Virus record (IMG/VR): IMGVR_UViG_3300037042_003732 | Span: 1-21,269 of that record | Reading direction: 5' to 3' (one strand) | DNA: 21,269 bases | DNA from: a virus | Shown: piece by piece, positions 12,878-21,268 of the stretch | Numbering within the stretch: position 1 is the stretch's first letter | Layout of the letters: the number at the start of each line of letters is the position of its first letter | The notes under the pieces: generated by a model | Seen by the model: the letters and a program-made list of their open reading frames with translations, nothing else | The model's database searches: none | Told to the model about the DNA's origin: nothing | Position numbers and translations under genes: made by a program

Positions 12878-14341
12878 TTATTTTTTGTTTACGATTTGAA
12901 ATTGTATTTGTTTTTTGTAGGTAGTAGTTTGACCCATCATTTTTATTTGGATGTCAATAAAATATTCATTAGGGATTTTGTCTCTCATATCGAACATAAA
13001 ATAATATTCATTTGGAGTTCTATTTATGTTTGTCCAATCTTGTACCACAACTTCTGTTTGTCCTTCTCTTACATAAACTCGATATTTGGCATCTACATTA
13101 GGTAACATTTTGTTTGTTGTATAAGCCTCTTTGATAATAACACCAACTTTTCTAATATCGGTATTTATTATTTTTTCGTTTTGTAAAATACCATAGTACT
13201 CAAACCCAAACTTGGATGGGTCAAATGTTGAAATACCAATTTGTATAGATTTTTTTATCGGATATAAAGTAAAATCATTAATAACGTCAGGTAATGCAAA
13301 TCCACCTAACTTCAGATTTGACCACGTGTCCGTAAATTGACATGGAGTTTTATAACCCATGAATGCCGGTAACGTTATTTCATAAACACCTCTTGTTCTT
13401 CTACAAGATGGTAAATTAACCAATCCTGTAATAGGATCTCCAGCAGGATTTTTTATTGTCACTAAAGGAAGGTCATCCAAATTAATAAAATCTCCATCTT
13501 CATAAACATATAGATAAAGTTTGTTTGCCTTACCCATTGAAAAATAATTTCTATCATCTTCGATTAAATCGTTGTAAGTCGTTTCTAAAAATGGTTCATA
13601 AAATGTTTGAGTATGTCTTGTAAAAAATCCAACCGAATAAGTTCCGTCAGTGCCTGTCAACAACTCAAGTTGAGGTAAATATGCAATACCCCATGTTGTA
13701 TCAGGAGGAAGATTACCATCTAACAAATTGTTGATTTCTCCTGACATATCAAATTCTATATTTTCATCACCAAACTCGAAATGTTGAGCGTCGACTATGG
13801 TCAATGCTGAGAAAGGGTAAGCGCCTATGTTCATATTATTGTAGATACCTGGCTCACCCCATTTATCTAATGTTGTGGTTTGATACCAATTTGAAGGTCT
13901 ATTTGAATAGTTTTTGTCACTTTCTATTGGGTCTTTAACGTCATAGAAATCGTAACCTACGCCCTCATCCCACAACTGTGGCAAGTCAAGATCGTCATTC
14001 AAATAAGGTACTCTAAATAAAATCAAATCGAATGATGTAGATCTTAATCTACCATCAGGAGTTGTTGTATTTAATAAATCCTTATCGAAATAAGAAGTGT
14101 TTGTCATTTTTAGAACATGGGTCATGTAGGCATCCGCACAACTCATGGATATTGTTCCATCGGCAAGTTTTTCCCTAACCAAATCTAAATCAATCCCAAA
14201 AATGAATCTTGAATAACCAATAGGTTCTGATAGACCACCGTCACCGTAAAAAAGTTGCATAACAGGATTCCTACCTGTATTAACGTAACTATTTGAAACA
14301 ATGGTGTTGTTTTTATTGAAATACGAATTATTAATTGACAT
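12878..14341 (-). CDS. Probable tail or baseplate structural protein (487 aa)
   Basis: I do not recognise a named family. It is a large, acidic, aromatic-rich beta protein with no signal or membrane segments, the composition of a tail, baseplate or fibre component. Notable stretches are YSRFIFGIDLDLVREKLADG (residues about 43-62, like the opening of extended beta-sandwich adhesin domains), a Trp/Tyr-rich middle, and ISTFDPSKFGFEYYGIL in the C-terminal half. The last 120 residues look Ig-like (AKYRVYVREGQTEVVVQDW, then NEYYFMFDMRDKIPNEYFID). It lies downstream of the gp5-like gene in the same direction, after 20 nt with its own TATTTAT box. A receptor-binding or baseplate-wedge role is a guess from context. 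Confidence 0.82.
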   Translation of the reverse strand: MSINNSYFNKNNTIVSNSYVNTGRNPVMQLFYGDGGLSEPIGYSRFIFGIDLDLVREKLADGTISMSCADAYMTHVLKMTNTSYFDKDLLNTTTPDGRLRSTSFDLILFRVPYLNDDLDLPQLWDEGVGYDFYDVKDPIESDKNYSNRPSNWYQTTTLDKWGEPGIYNNMNIGAYPFSALTIVDAQHFEFGDENIEFDMSGEINNLLDGNLPPDTTWGIAYLPQLELLTGTDGTYSVGFFTRHTQTFYEPFLETTYNDLIEDDRNYFSMGKANKLYLYVYEDGDFINLDDLPLVTIKNPAGDPITGLVNLPSCRRTRGVYEITLPAFMGYKTPCQFTDTWSNLKLGGFALPDVINDFTLYPIKKSIQIGISTFDPSKFGFEYYGILQNEKIINTDIRKVGVIIKEAYTTNKMLPNVDAKYRVYVREGQTEVVVQDWTNINRTPNEYYFMFDMRDKIPNEYFIDIQIKMMGQTTTYKKQIQFQIVNKK

Positions 14342-14354
14342 TTACCTTTTATTA

Positions 14355-14361
14355 ATAAATA
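14355..14361 (-). promoter_or_regulatory. TATTTAT box on minus strand
   Basis: On the coding strand GATATTTATTA begins at the stop of the upstream gp5-like gene and leaves 13 nt to the ATG at 14341, in a 20-nt gap. The same layout of stop codon, box and short spacer occurs at 4884. Confidence 0.43.
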
Positions 14362-15921
14362 TCAATTAAGTCGAATATTTTGATTTAATATTGTTGCGTC
14401 AGCGTCTTGGATTAATTTTCGTATTTCTTCTATCTGTGTTCCGTCAGTTCCAATAGGAATCGGTGCCTTATTTGGGTTGTGAACATGGGATGCTAAAAAG
14501 TCTACAATCTTATTTAGGAGCTTCATTAATTGATCCCCCCTAACCATTGGGTCGGTTCTATCTAAAATTTCTTCGGTATATTGTAATTGTGTAATTCCGT
14601 ATAAAGATTCTTGTAAATTTACTTTATCTCCTTTTGATGGTATTTGACTTCTGTGTGAAATAAGATATAGGTTGTCGGCAACCAAAGATCCGTAGGAAAC
14701 GGGGTTTGCTCTATATTCTGTTCTTTCTACCTCATTTTCTACGAAAGTTGTTTGTTGACCAATTACACCTCTTGACCAAACCAAGAAATTACCATATTCA
14801 GACTCGGAAGGGTTCAGTTTAATTTTTTGGTTAAAGGTTGCCGCTGGATTAAATTGTGTTGCCCCCGTCGAATTTAAATTATTGAGTGTAGACTGTGTTG
14901 GTCTCACATAAAAAGGAAATTGGTTGACTAAAGGTTCATCATTTGCCGGTGGGTATTGAGGATATCCGTTGATATTGATTTTTCCGTCATTAACATTTTG
15001 AATGAAGGTATTAATTAAGTCCAATGCCAAATCAAAAGTCAAACCTGAAAAACAAATAGAATAGTCTGTGGTGGTTAGAAATTGACTTATTGGGGTATCT
15101 AAATCTATTGTCGTTGAAAGTGCTACTGTGTTTGGTATCATTGAGTACAAATAAACACAACCGTTATAAAAAGTATCTCCAGTTGTTGTATTAAACAGAG
15201 TTGTACCTGAAATATATTGTGAACCGTCTATTGACCACTCTATTACTTTTTTTATTGGTAATTGTTCCTGAATAAACTCTTCAAGTGTTAGTGGTTGTAA
15301 AGGAACTCTTTCTTGTTCAAAAGTAGAAAGTTGTAAAAAACTCCAATTTGGATTTTTTTGTGGTAGATTAAAGTTGGCAGTTTGTGTTTGAAAGTTTTTA
15401 CCTGATCTTACTAAAGCGGTGTCTCGTCTTAATACAACATCGGTAGTACCTCTACCCATAAGTGCATTATCCCCTGGTTCAGGATATATTCCATATACAC
15501 TTGGAATTGTTGACCCTGTAGTATCACGAAGGGAGTTTGATAATTTGAGATATTCACCACTAGCCAATAAAGACTCAGAATTTGTGTAAGTTTCGTAAGA
15601 ATTATTTTGAGGTCTTGTAATTGGTCCTTGAATGTAAAATTTACTATTACTTGTTCTTTCTTTTACGTTATAATATAAAAGATGGACATACTCACCAACA
15701 TCAGGAGTTTGACTTATGTAATAAGGCAAGAGAGGTAAAAAAATAAACGGGTCATCTGCGGTCCATCTCCAAGAAGATTCGGGTAATGGGTTTCCTTTTA
15801 CATCAACCGGACTTAAATCAGCTTTTGTTTCGTGTTTTGGAAAGATACGCAACCTCCCCAACATTAGAGGGTCTTTGTTATCTAAAACATAACCATAAAA
15901 TATAGATTTATTCTCAAACAT
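14362..15921 (-). CDS. Baseplate hub/spike protein with gp5-like OB fold
   Basis: Likely central-spike or hub component of a contractile tail baseplate. Residues 5-105 fit the OB-fold domain at the start of T4 gp5 and related VgrG-like proteins: FYGYVLDNKDPLMLGRLRIF, a Trp-containing loop (SWRWTADDPFIFLPLLPYY), VGEYVHLLYYNVK and FYIQGPITRP. The 519-residue length is close to gp5 (575), but I see neither a lysozyme catalytic domain nor the repeating beta-helix of the gp5 C-terminus. The middle is an unrecognised beta-rich region. The C-terminus has a helix and LASHVHNPNKAPIPIG, a His/Pro turn common near the end of such hub proteins. Its start overlaps the end of the small coiled-coil gene upstream by 8 nt, so the two are probably translationally coupled. 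Confidence 0.8.
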   Translation of the reverse strand: MFENKSIFYGYVLDNKDPLMLGRLRIFPKHETKADLSPVDVKGNPLPESSWRWTADDPFIFLPLLPYYISQTPDVGEYVHLLYYNVKERTSNSKFYIQGPITRPQNNSYETYTNSESLLASGEYLKLSNSLRDTTGSTIPSVYGIYPEPGDNALMGRGTTDVVLRRDTALVRSGKNFQTQTANFNLPQKNPNWSFLQLSTFEQERVPLQPLTLEEFIQEQLPIKKVIEWSIDGSQYISGTTLFNTTTGDTFYNGCVYLYSMIPNTVALSTTIDLDTPISQFLTTTDYSICFSGLTFDLALDLINTFIQNVNDGKININGYPQYPPANDEPLVNQFPFYVRPTQSTLNNLNSTGATQFNPAATFNQKIKLNPSESEYGNFLVWSRGVIGQQTTFVENEVERTEYRANPVSYGSLVADNLYLISHRSQIPSKGDKVNLQESLYGITQLQYTEEILDRTDPMVRGDQLMKLLNKIVDFLASHVHNPNKAPIPIGTDGTQIEEIRKLIQDADATILNQNIRLN

Positions 15922-16144
15922 TTCTAGACATGTATTCTTTATGTAATAAATTATAAGTCATTTCTAATTTATCTAAATGTTCACTCATTTTTAATAAAGT
16001 TGATTTTGTATGTTCAAAATCTTTTTGAATAAATTGAAGTGCTATATTTAAATCTTTATTTGAAGAATTTTTATAATCCTTGACTATCTCCAAAATTTTT
16101 TTCGAATCTATTTTGTCTCGTTCTAATTTAAAATGATTTTCCAT
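15914..16144 (-). CDS. Small coiled-coil protein between baseplate genes (76 aa)
   Basis: Almost entirely helical, with heptad-like spacing (DLNIALQFIQKDFEHTKSTL, then LKMSEHLDKLEMTYNLLHKE), no Cys and a mixed charge. It overlaps the upstream large gene by 17 nt and the downstream gp5-like gene by 8 nt, which strongly supports a real coupled gene despite its size. A baseplate assembly factor or tail chaperone would fit the position, but no family is recognised. Confidence 0.78.
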   Translation of the reverse strand: MENHFKLERDKIDSKKILEIVKDYKNSSNKDLNIALQFIQKDFEHTKSTLLKMSEHLDKLEMTYNLLHKEYMSRNV

Positions 16145-18053
16145 ATGCCTTTTGTGGTACTGTTGTAAATAATGGTGTAACTGTTAAAGGACCTACCGCC
16201 ACAACAGATTTACCGTTTTCTGCATTTTCTTTATCCATACCCTCTATAACCGCAGCAATAGCAGCTAAGAACTCGTTGGGGCTCCCGTCTGGCATAGGAC
16301 CGGTTGGTATTCCCAAATCCTCTAACCTTTGTATTGCATTTATGTAAGATCTTGTTGGTGACGCTCCCTCTAATAATTTGGCGGTAAATAATAAAGGTAA
16401 AGGTACGTCAGCATTTGGATTTGATTGTAAGGCACTTATCTTCCTTTTTAAAACTAAACTTAAAATTTTAGTCAATTCATCTACTATACTTTTACAATCT
16501 CTAAAATCCTTTAACAGTTTTATAGACGCACCAAGACCAAGAACGGTAAGTGGAAAGATCATCCTTTTGATCTTCAGTTTTTTTTCTATTGAGATGTCGC
16601 TAAGCACTTCCTTCAATAATTTTTTAATGTCTTTTCTAACTATAGTGTAGATAATTTTTGTGTATACAGCACCTATTTGAGACATAAACTCGATCAAAAA
16701 TGTTCTACAGTTTTTTGTAAAATCTTCTAAGTTAACCGTATTATCAACAAATGGTTGTGCTAAAGACTTACCTGTAACCATAAATGGTAGAAGTATTTTT
16801 GGGGACAAAACCGCAGTTGCTAAAGCCTTAGGAAATTCCTCAATCCATGAATCATCATAAGCTTGTCTGAAGGTTTGGTCTGTTACGTTATTTATTATAT
16901 TGGTAGTTTGGTTGATAACATTATTTTCATTAACACCCTCAACAAAAACAATTTGGTTTAAGGCATCAATAACCGCCTCATTATTCATGATCACTTTGAT
17001 TGTACTACAATCCTCAAATTGTAAAACATTCTTTTGTATGTCAGAAACTTTTTGTTCTATTAACCTAAGATCTAAATTACTTAATTCAAAAAAATCATCA
17101 GATACAATATCTCTTTCAGAAATTTTTGCAACACCACTAACGTCTATCTCAGGAGTTGCATCATAACATAGACCCAAAATTCTTTGTAAAATTTTTAAGT
17201 ATTTTTGATACGCCGAAATTTCATTGGATCCCGCATCTTTGTATGCATATATTGATCCGGTAATTATATTGATTAATTGTGTGTAAACATTTTTCTGATC
17301 AAAAATATCAATCGATTCAAAATAATCATTCAGAAACTCATCAACTGTTAGTGGGGTTTGTCGAGTACTAAATGTTACCTTGAAAAAATTTCCTTGAATA
17401 ACTTGGTTAAGGGGGTTTGTATATTGTTGGACGTATTCTAAATCAAAAATGTTTTGTGAAGATTTTCCAATGTAGGGAGTACCCGCCACGGCACTAATTG
17501 GTTGACCTAAGTTCTGAACCCTATCATATAAACACTTATTCATAGTAAACGGATAACTAAAGTAATTCAATGGGCCCGGCTCGTAAATCAACTTACCAAC
17601 TTTTGTTTCTGCACTGACTGTCAAGTAGTTAAAAAAATCAATTGATTGTAATTTTACGTATAGTGGAACGTTAGGAGGTAATATTTGGTCACTTGAACAT
17701 CCCAAAGTTTTTTTAATGGTGTCAATTAAGATGGTTTTGAGTTGAGGACTCAATTCTTTAAGGGATTTAATAAAAATTTTTTTGAGATATGAGCTAGTAT
17801 CGGCTCCCGATCCATTTAACAACTTTGATAAATTAACCAATTCTTTAAAAGCGGTAACTACGTCATCTTGAAAATCTTGTTTTTTTTCTGACCACTCAGA
17901 TAATTGAGTTTTAAGATAATTTTCATTAGTATCAAATGAAGAAGAAACTTTTTTTTCTAATCTTTTTTGTTCCGATCTCAATCTTTTATAAGTAGGAAAG
18001 ATTTGTGCCTCTTTGTCTACTTTTTTAAAACTTTCTTGTACGTCTATTGGCAT
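16128..18053 (-). CDS. Large probable baseplate or tail protein (641 aa)
   Basis: I do not recognise a named family. The N-terminal 80 residues are a charged coiled coil (YKRLRSEQKRLEKKVSSSF). The rest is mixed alpha/beta with scattered hydrophobic stretches (KILLPFMVTGKSLAQPF, KRMIFPLTVLGLGASIKLLK) that are too short or too polar for certain membrane spans, but could be buried helices or membrane-contacting segments. The end is flexible and Pro/Gly-containing (GIPTGPMPDGSPNEFLAAI). It is upstream of, and overlaps, the coiled-coil gene of the baseplate group. In T4-like phages a protein of this size next to the hub would be a baseplate wedge, hub or tape-associated component; this is context, not homology. 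Confidence 0.8.
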   Translation of the reverse strand: MPIDVQESFKKVDKEAQIFPTYKRLRSEQKRLEKKVSSSFDTNENYLKTQLSEWSEKKQDFQDDVVTAFKELVNLSKLLNGSGADTSSYLKKIFIKSLKELSPQLKTILIDTIKKTLGCSSDQILPPNVPLYVKLQSIDFFNYLTVSAETKVGKLIYEPGPLNYFSYPFTMNKCLYDRVQNLGQPISAVAGTPYIGKSSQNIFDLEYVQQYTNPLNQVIQGNFFKVTFSTRQTPLTVDEFLNDYFESIDIFDQKNVYTQLINIITGSIYAYKDAGSNEISAYQKYLKILQRILGLCYDATPEIDVSGVAKISERDIVSDDFFELSNLDLRLIEQKVSDIQKNVLQFEDCSTIKVIMNNEAVIDALNQIVFVEGVNENNVINQTTNIINNVTDQTFRQAYDDSWIEEFPKALATAVLSPKILLPFMVTGKSLAQPFVDNTVNLEDFTKNCRTFLIEFMSQIGAVYTKIIYTIVRKDIKKLLKEVLSDISIEKKLKIKRMIFPLTVLGLGASIKLLKDFRDCKSIVDELTKILSLVLKRKISALQSNPNADVPLPLLFTAKLLEGASPTRSYINAIQRLEDLGIPTGPMPDGSPNEFLAAIAAVIEGMDKENAENGKSVVAVGPLTVTPLFTTVPQKAYGKSF

Positions 18054-18065
18054 TTTAAATTAAAT

Positions 18066-18431
18066 TCACATTTTATATTTATAATCGGAATTAACATCCT
18101 TTTTTAATAAATTTTGAATTGTATCATCATCTATCTCCAAATCTGATAATGTGAAGTCTTCTTCTTTGGTTGAATTTTTTTGCCAAATTTGAGCTTGTAA
18201 CTTTGATAGAGTCAATTTTTTCTCAACACAGTCATTTATTATTTTTTGTTGTTTTTCAATAACAGGACCTATAAGAGTCATATCTTCAGGTTCTTTCATC
18301 ATTGTTAACATTTTATTTTGGATTCTGATTGCGGTCTGTCTCTGTTCTACAAGTTCGTTGTATATCTCTTGCATTAAGGATAACATGGATTCCTTACTTA
18401 GATTAATCTGTTTTTTTGTTGGTCTTGGCAT
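18066..18431 (-). CDS. Small helical protein beside the late sigma gene; gp33-type coactivator candidate
   Basis: The product has 121 residues. A basic start (MPRPTKKQINLSKESMLSLM) is followed by a long helix region (EIYNELVEQRQTAIRIQNKM, then IEKQQKIINDCVEKKLTLSK) and an acidic C-terminal segment, FTLSDLEIDDDTIQNLLKKD. No homology is recognised. The size (T4 gp33 is 112 aa), its position 11 nt after the gp55-like gene, and the acidic-hydrophobic tail make a gp33-like coactivator worth testing. In T4, gp33 bridges the polymerase flap and the sliding clamp. A small tail-assembly protein is the main alternative, since baseplate genes lie on the other side. Confidence 0.7.
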   Translation of the reverse strand: MPRPTKKQINLSKESMLSLMQEIYNELVEQRQTAIRIQNKMLTMMKEPEDMTLIGPVIEKQQKIINDCVEKKLTLSKLQAQIWQKNSTKEEDFTLSDLEIDDDTIQNLLKKDVNSDYKYKM

Positions 18432-18435
18432 ACCT

Positions 18436-18442
18436 ATAAATA
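18436..18442 (-). promoter_or_regulatory. TATTTAT sequence in the sigma/coactivator gap
   Basis: On the coding strand TAATATTTATAGG lies only 4 nt before the ATG at 18431. The spacing is too short for a normal leader, so it may drive a nearly leaderless message or be a chance AT-rich match. It is included because orientation and core agree with the other boxes. Confidence 0.25.
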
Positions 18443-19186
18443 TTATTTTTTCAAAATTTCTTGAACTAACTCAAAGTATATTTTTTTATATTTCTTTAAT
18501 GAGGTTCTAATTTCTTTAGTTGACAAATTAGTCATCTCCCTTAATTCGAATAAAATAATGTTTTTGTTAAATTTGTTATTGTTGGAGTCAGGAAATATTG
18601 TACCGTAATTTTCAAATAAGTCATAAATTGCGGATCCTAATTTGAGTTCTTGTTCATTTACACAATCATTTTCTAAAGTTGACTTTAGTTTATCTAAAAA
18701 TTTTTTAATTATAACTTCTGAACCAACATCATCTGAGTCTATGTAATAAGACATATTCATGTTGTTATTCAAATCGGATGAAATATCTTCGTAAGATATT
18801 TTCCTATTCATTTCTTTTTGATCTTTCATGATCTGACCCATCAAGTAATTTTTACAGATGGTTCCAAAATAAGAATAAGCCTTCTTTTCCTTTGAAGGCT
18901 TAAACTTTTCTATTTTTGTCATCAAAAAAGAATGAGTGTCATTATGAATTTCTTCATAATTCATGTCTTTCCTGTACAATTTATATCTTCGGATTATGGA
19001 AGATATCATTTTATCTAAAGGGTGTCTTAAAAACTCATTATAAATTTTATTTCTTTCATAATCCGAATCAGTTACTAAAAAAAGTCTTACAGCATTTTCC
19101 TCTCTTTCGGCAAAATAATTTAATGTGGTGGGTTTTCTTCCTTTCTTTTTCTTTTCTAATTGTTCGACGTTTTCATTTTCAAACAT
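18443..19186 (-). CDS. Late-transcription sigma factor, T4 gp55-like
   Basis: Sigma factor directing host RNA polymerase to phage late promoters. Residues about 55-125 show a reduced sigma region 2: MISSIIRRYKLYRKDMNYEE, then SFLMTKIEKFKPSKEKKAYSYFGT, then CKNYLMGQIMKDQKE. The K-F-x-P-x-K...Y-F-x-T block is the best match to T4 gp55 and its relatives. At 247 residues it is longer than gp55 (185). The extra C-terminus has LREMTNLSTKEIRTSLKKYK, which looks like a helix-turn-helix that gp55 lacks. The Lys-rich N-terminus (EKKKKGRKPT) may contact DNA. The start overlaps the stop of the glycosyltransferase gene upstream as TAATG, so translation is coupled. An ECF-like sigma factor is the alternative label. 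Confidence 0.82.
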   Translation of the reverse strand: MFENENVEQLEKKKKGRKPTTLNYFAEREENAVRLFLVTDSDYERNKIYNEFLRHPLDKMISSIIRRYKLYRKDMNYEEIHNDTHSFLMTKIEKFKPSKEKKAYSYFGTICKNYLMGQIMKDQKEMNRKISYEDISSDLNNNMNMSYYIDSDDVGSEVIIKKFLDKLKSTLENDCVNEQELKLGSAIYDLFENYGTIFPDSNNNKFNKNIILFELREMTNLSTKEIRTSLKKYKKIYFELVQEILKK

Positions 19187-19992
19187 TAAACATTTTCGGG
19201 CTCATAATTTATATCTCTTTCGACGTTAAAAAATGATTCTTTTTTTGCGGTTTCGATCCAAAATCTTGCCTCATCTTCACCAATTTTGTTTTCTCCATTT
19301 TTGTAGTTCCAAAAAATTGATCCAACTCTAAGATTAATGTGTTTGTAACCTACTTTTGGTATACTCATAACTTTTACAGAATTGTGAGTAATTCTCAAAA
19401 AGAATTCATAATTAAAAGTTAACCTGAAATTTGATTTTAAACCACCAAAGTTTTCAAACATTTCTTTTTTGAATACACATCCAGAGAATTGAAAATTTTG
19501 AAAAGTTTGTAAAGTCTCGTTAGTAAGTGTTCCTATTTCCGAAGAGATGTTTGCGGCAAATGTTGCTTCATTGGTAAATCCAGCAAATACTGATTTATCA
19601 TCTACATCTACAACAATCGGTAGAAAACACTCAACATCTTTATAGTGGCCCATATATTTTTTTACGTTCTTGAACCAAATGTTAGAATACTCATCATCAA
19701 ACTCTAAGACACTCACCCAATTTGAACTACTTTCTGAAACTCCTTTATTAACTTGTGATTGAAAATTTGGGGTTTCTTCCCACTTAACTAGTTTGACGTT
19801 TAAATTTCCAAAATCATAAGAATTTAAATAATTTTCTAATGAGGTCTCATCACAATAGACAATTACTAATTCATCAACATGTTCATTTTGAAATTGAACT
19901 GATTTGATACTTTTTTCAAAAAAATCTTCGAATTCGAATGCTGATGATGATTTGATAGGTAGTACGACCGATATTTTATTAATATTTTCCAT
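19186..19992 (-). CDS. Glycosyltransferase, GT-A fold (GT2-like)
   Basis: Transfers a sugar from a nucleotide-sugar donor to an unknown acceptor. Features of family 2: ISVVLPIKSSSAFEFEDFFE at the N-terminus (nucleotide-binding strand, residues 7-27), VNKGVSESSSNWVSVLEFDD ending in the metal-binding DxD-like motif (D99, D100), and FSGCVFKKEMFENFGGL with FNYEFFLRI, the acceptor-side block including the usual E-x-x-L-x-x-R-like feature. It has 268 residues, with no membrane helix, so it is cytoplasmic and soluble. It overlaps the sigma gene by one base and starts 2 nt after the next glycosyltransferase, so the two enzymes are co-expressed. Possible targets are virion proteins, modified DNA bases or host surface sugars. 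Confidence 0.82.
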   Translation of the reverse strand: MENINKISVVLPIKSSSAFEFEDFFEKSIKSVQFQNEHVDELVIVYCDETSLENYLNSYDFGNLNVKLVKWEETPNFQSQVNKGVSESSSNWVSVLEFDDEYSNIWFKNVKKYMGHYKDVECFLPIVVDVDDKSVFAGFTNEATFAANISSEIGTLTNETLQTFQNFQFSGCVFKKEMFENFGGLKSNFRLTFNYEFFLRITHNSVKVMSIPKVGYKHINLRVGSIFWNYKNGENKIGEDEARFWIETAKKESFFNVERDINYEPENV

Positions 19993-19994
19993 AA

Positions 19995-21056
19995 TTATTC
20001 TTCTATTGTTTGAAATTTATCTAATTGAATTACAAAGTTTTCTTTTCTTTTTTCGAACATCTTGGTAAATAGTGAAATAACTTCCTCCTCAAAATTTTCT
20101 TTTGTTTGTAAAGACCCAACTGTTTCGTCCATTGTTTCAAAAAGAGAAGGATTTAAATTATCCTCTAACCAATTTTGAATAAAGTCAGAAAGAACGTCTG
20201 TAATCATATTTTTGTTGTTAATCCAAATACCATTGTTTTCATTCATCCAAGATGGTACTAAATCAGGTACTAACCCAATTACTGGTATTCCCATTTTCAT
20301 AGATTCCAAAGGGAACGTACCATATGAACTTTGTTGGTCAATCCAAATAGAAACAAAACTTTCTTTCATTGCCTCTGCAAATTGTTCTTCTGATAATCCT
20401 CTTAGATCCCTAAATGTGATCCATCTGTATTGAGGAAACTTGGCGTAAAAATGTTTAATTAAATTTACGGTATCTCTATGATCTCTAGTGTGGACATTAA
20501 CTATTGTCTTTGGGGGTAAAGGATTTTTTACAAAAACGTCAGAAATGTAAGGAGTTAAAATATCAAACGAAACGTTTCTCATAGCACCTTCCAAATATTC
20601 CTTTTGTTTTTCTGAGGTAGTAATACATTTCAAGAAACCTAAATTACTCCAAGTTTGACCTGGCTGTAGAGTTTCAAAAATATAATCATAACACTGACTC
20701 AACACTACTTTACCACAAGGAAGTTTTGTTATTTGATCCATAACAAAACCATAAAGTTCTGGTACAACGATCAAATCATCAGGAGATATTTCTAAATTTG
20801 TACCCTCAATTGCTCTATGTTCTAAATACATGTATTCTTCACCTAACCATGTGGATACACCAAAATAATCTGGTTTTTCATGTAAAATTATGGTATTGAA
20901 TCCACTGTCTTTCAATACCTTTGCCATCTGATAAATGTACTTTACCGATGCCTTTGCGTTACCTTTGGTATCCTGAACTAAAAAATAAATCCTAGATTTT
21001 TTTTCTTCCATGTTCAGAATTGCCATTTCTAATTTGGAAATCTGTTCGTTAGTCAT
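19995..21056 (-). CDS. Glycosyltransferase, GT-B fold (GT4-like)
   Basis: The product is a 353-residue two-domain enzyme. The N-terminal half has IYFLVQDTKGNAKASVKYIY, the Gly-containing first loop of a GT-B domain with an MAKVLKDSGFNTIIL helix-strand after it. The C-terminal half has YRWITFRDLRGLSEEQFAEAM and DQQSSYGTFPLESMKMGIPV, the donor-binding block of family 4 with E251 as the conserved Glu. The C-terminus is a helical tail. No signal or membrane segment is present. Later Met residues (11, 16) are possible starts; the first ATG is kept because an AT-rich leader precedes it. It is the first of two glycosyltransferases in a row, suggesting a two-step sugar addition. Confidence 0.82.
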   Translation of the reverse strand: MTNEQISKLEMAILNMEEKKSRIYFLVQDTKGNAKASVKYIYQMAKVLKDSGFNTIILHEKPDYFGVSTWLGEEYMYLEHRAIEGTNLEISPDDLIVVPELYGFVMDQITKLPCGKVVLSQCYDYIFETLQPGQTWSNLGFLKCITTSEKQKEYLEGAMRNVSFDILTPYISDVFVKNPLPPKTIVNVHTRDHRDTVNLIKHFYAKFPQYRWITFRDLRGLSEEQFAEAMKESFVSIWIDQQSSYGTFPLESMKMGIPVIGLVPDLVPSWMNENNGIWINNKNMITDVLSDFIQNWLEDNLNPSLFETMDETVGSLQTKENFEEEVISLFTKMFEKRKENFVIQLDKFQTIEE

Positions 21057-21061
21057 TTTTT

Positions 21062-21268
21062 TTATATTTTGTTTATTATTTTTTTGAAAAGTAGTGTGTT
21101 GAATGCTAACTTAAATGGGATTGTTAGTTCGGTACTTTTCTCCCCCATTTTTTCATCAACTTGGTCTACTTCCGAGATTAAAGTTTCTATCATTAATTTT
21201 ACCACCTCATATTTTACAAGATGAATTTGAGTTTCCCCTGAAGGAGTTACTATTTGTAATTCAGAATC
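21062..21268 (-). CDS. Unknown protein, 5' partial at window edge
   Basis: A minus-strand frame is open from the right edge to a TAA at 21062-21064, giving at least 68 C-terminal residues. These include LQIVTPSGETQIHLVKYEVV, MIETLISEVDQVDEKMGEKS and a basic hydrophobic end, FKLAFNTLLFKKIINKI. The start lies beyond the window. It ends 5 nt before the glycosyltransferase ATG, continuing the tightly packed minus-strand unit. No family is recognised. Confidence 0.65.
   Translation of the reverse strand, partial: DSELQIVTPSGETQIHLVKYEVVKLMIETLISEVDQVDEKMGEKSTELTIPFKLAFNTLLFKKIINKI

Noticed and set aside
18076-18082. TATTTAT at the end of the 18066-18431 gene, upstream of the start at 18053
   Set aside because: It is inverted relative to the downstream gene (that gene's coding strand reads TATAAATA) and lies inside coding sequence, so it was not counted with the other boxes, though TATAAATA itself equals the T4 late consensus.
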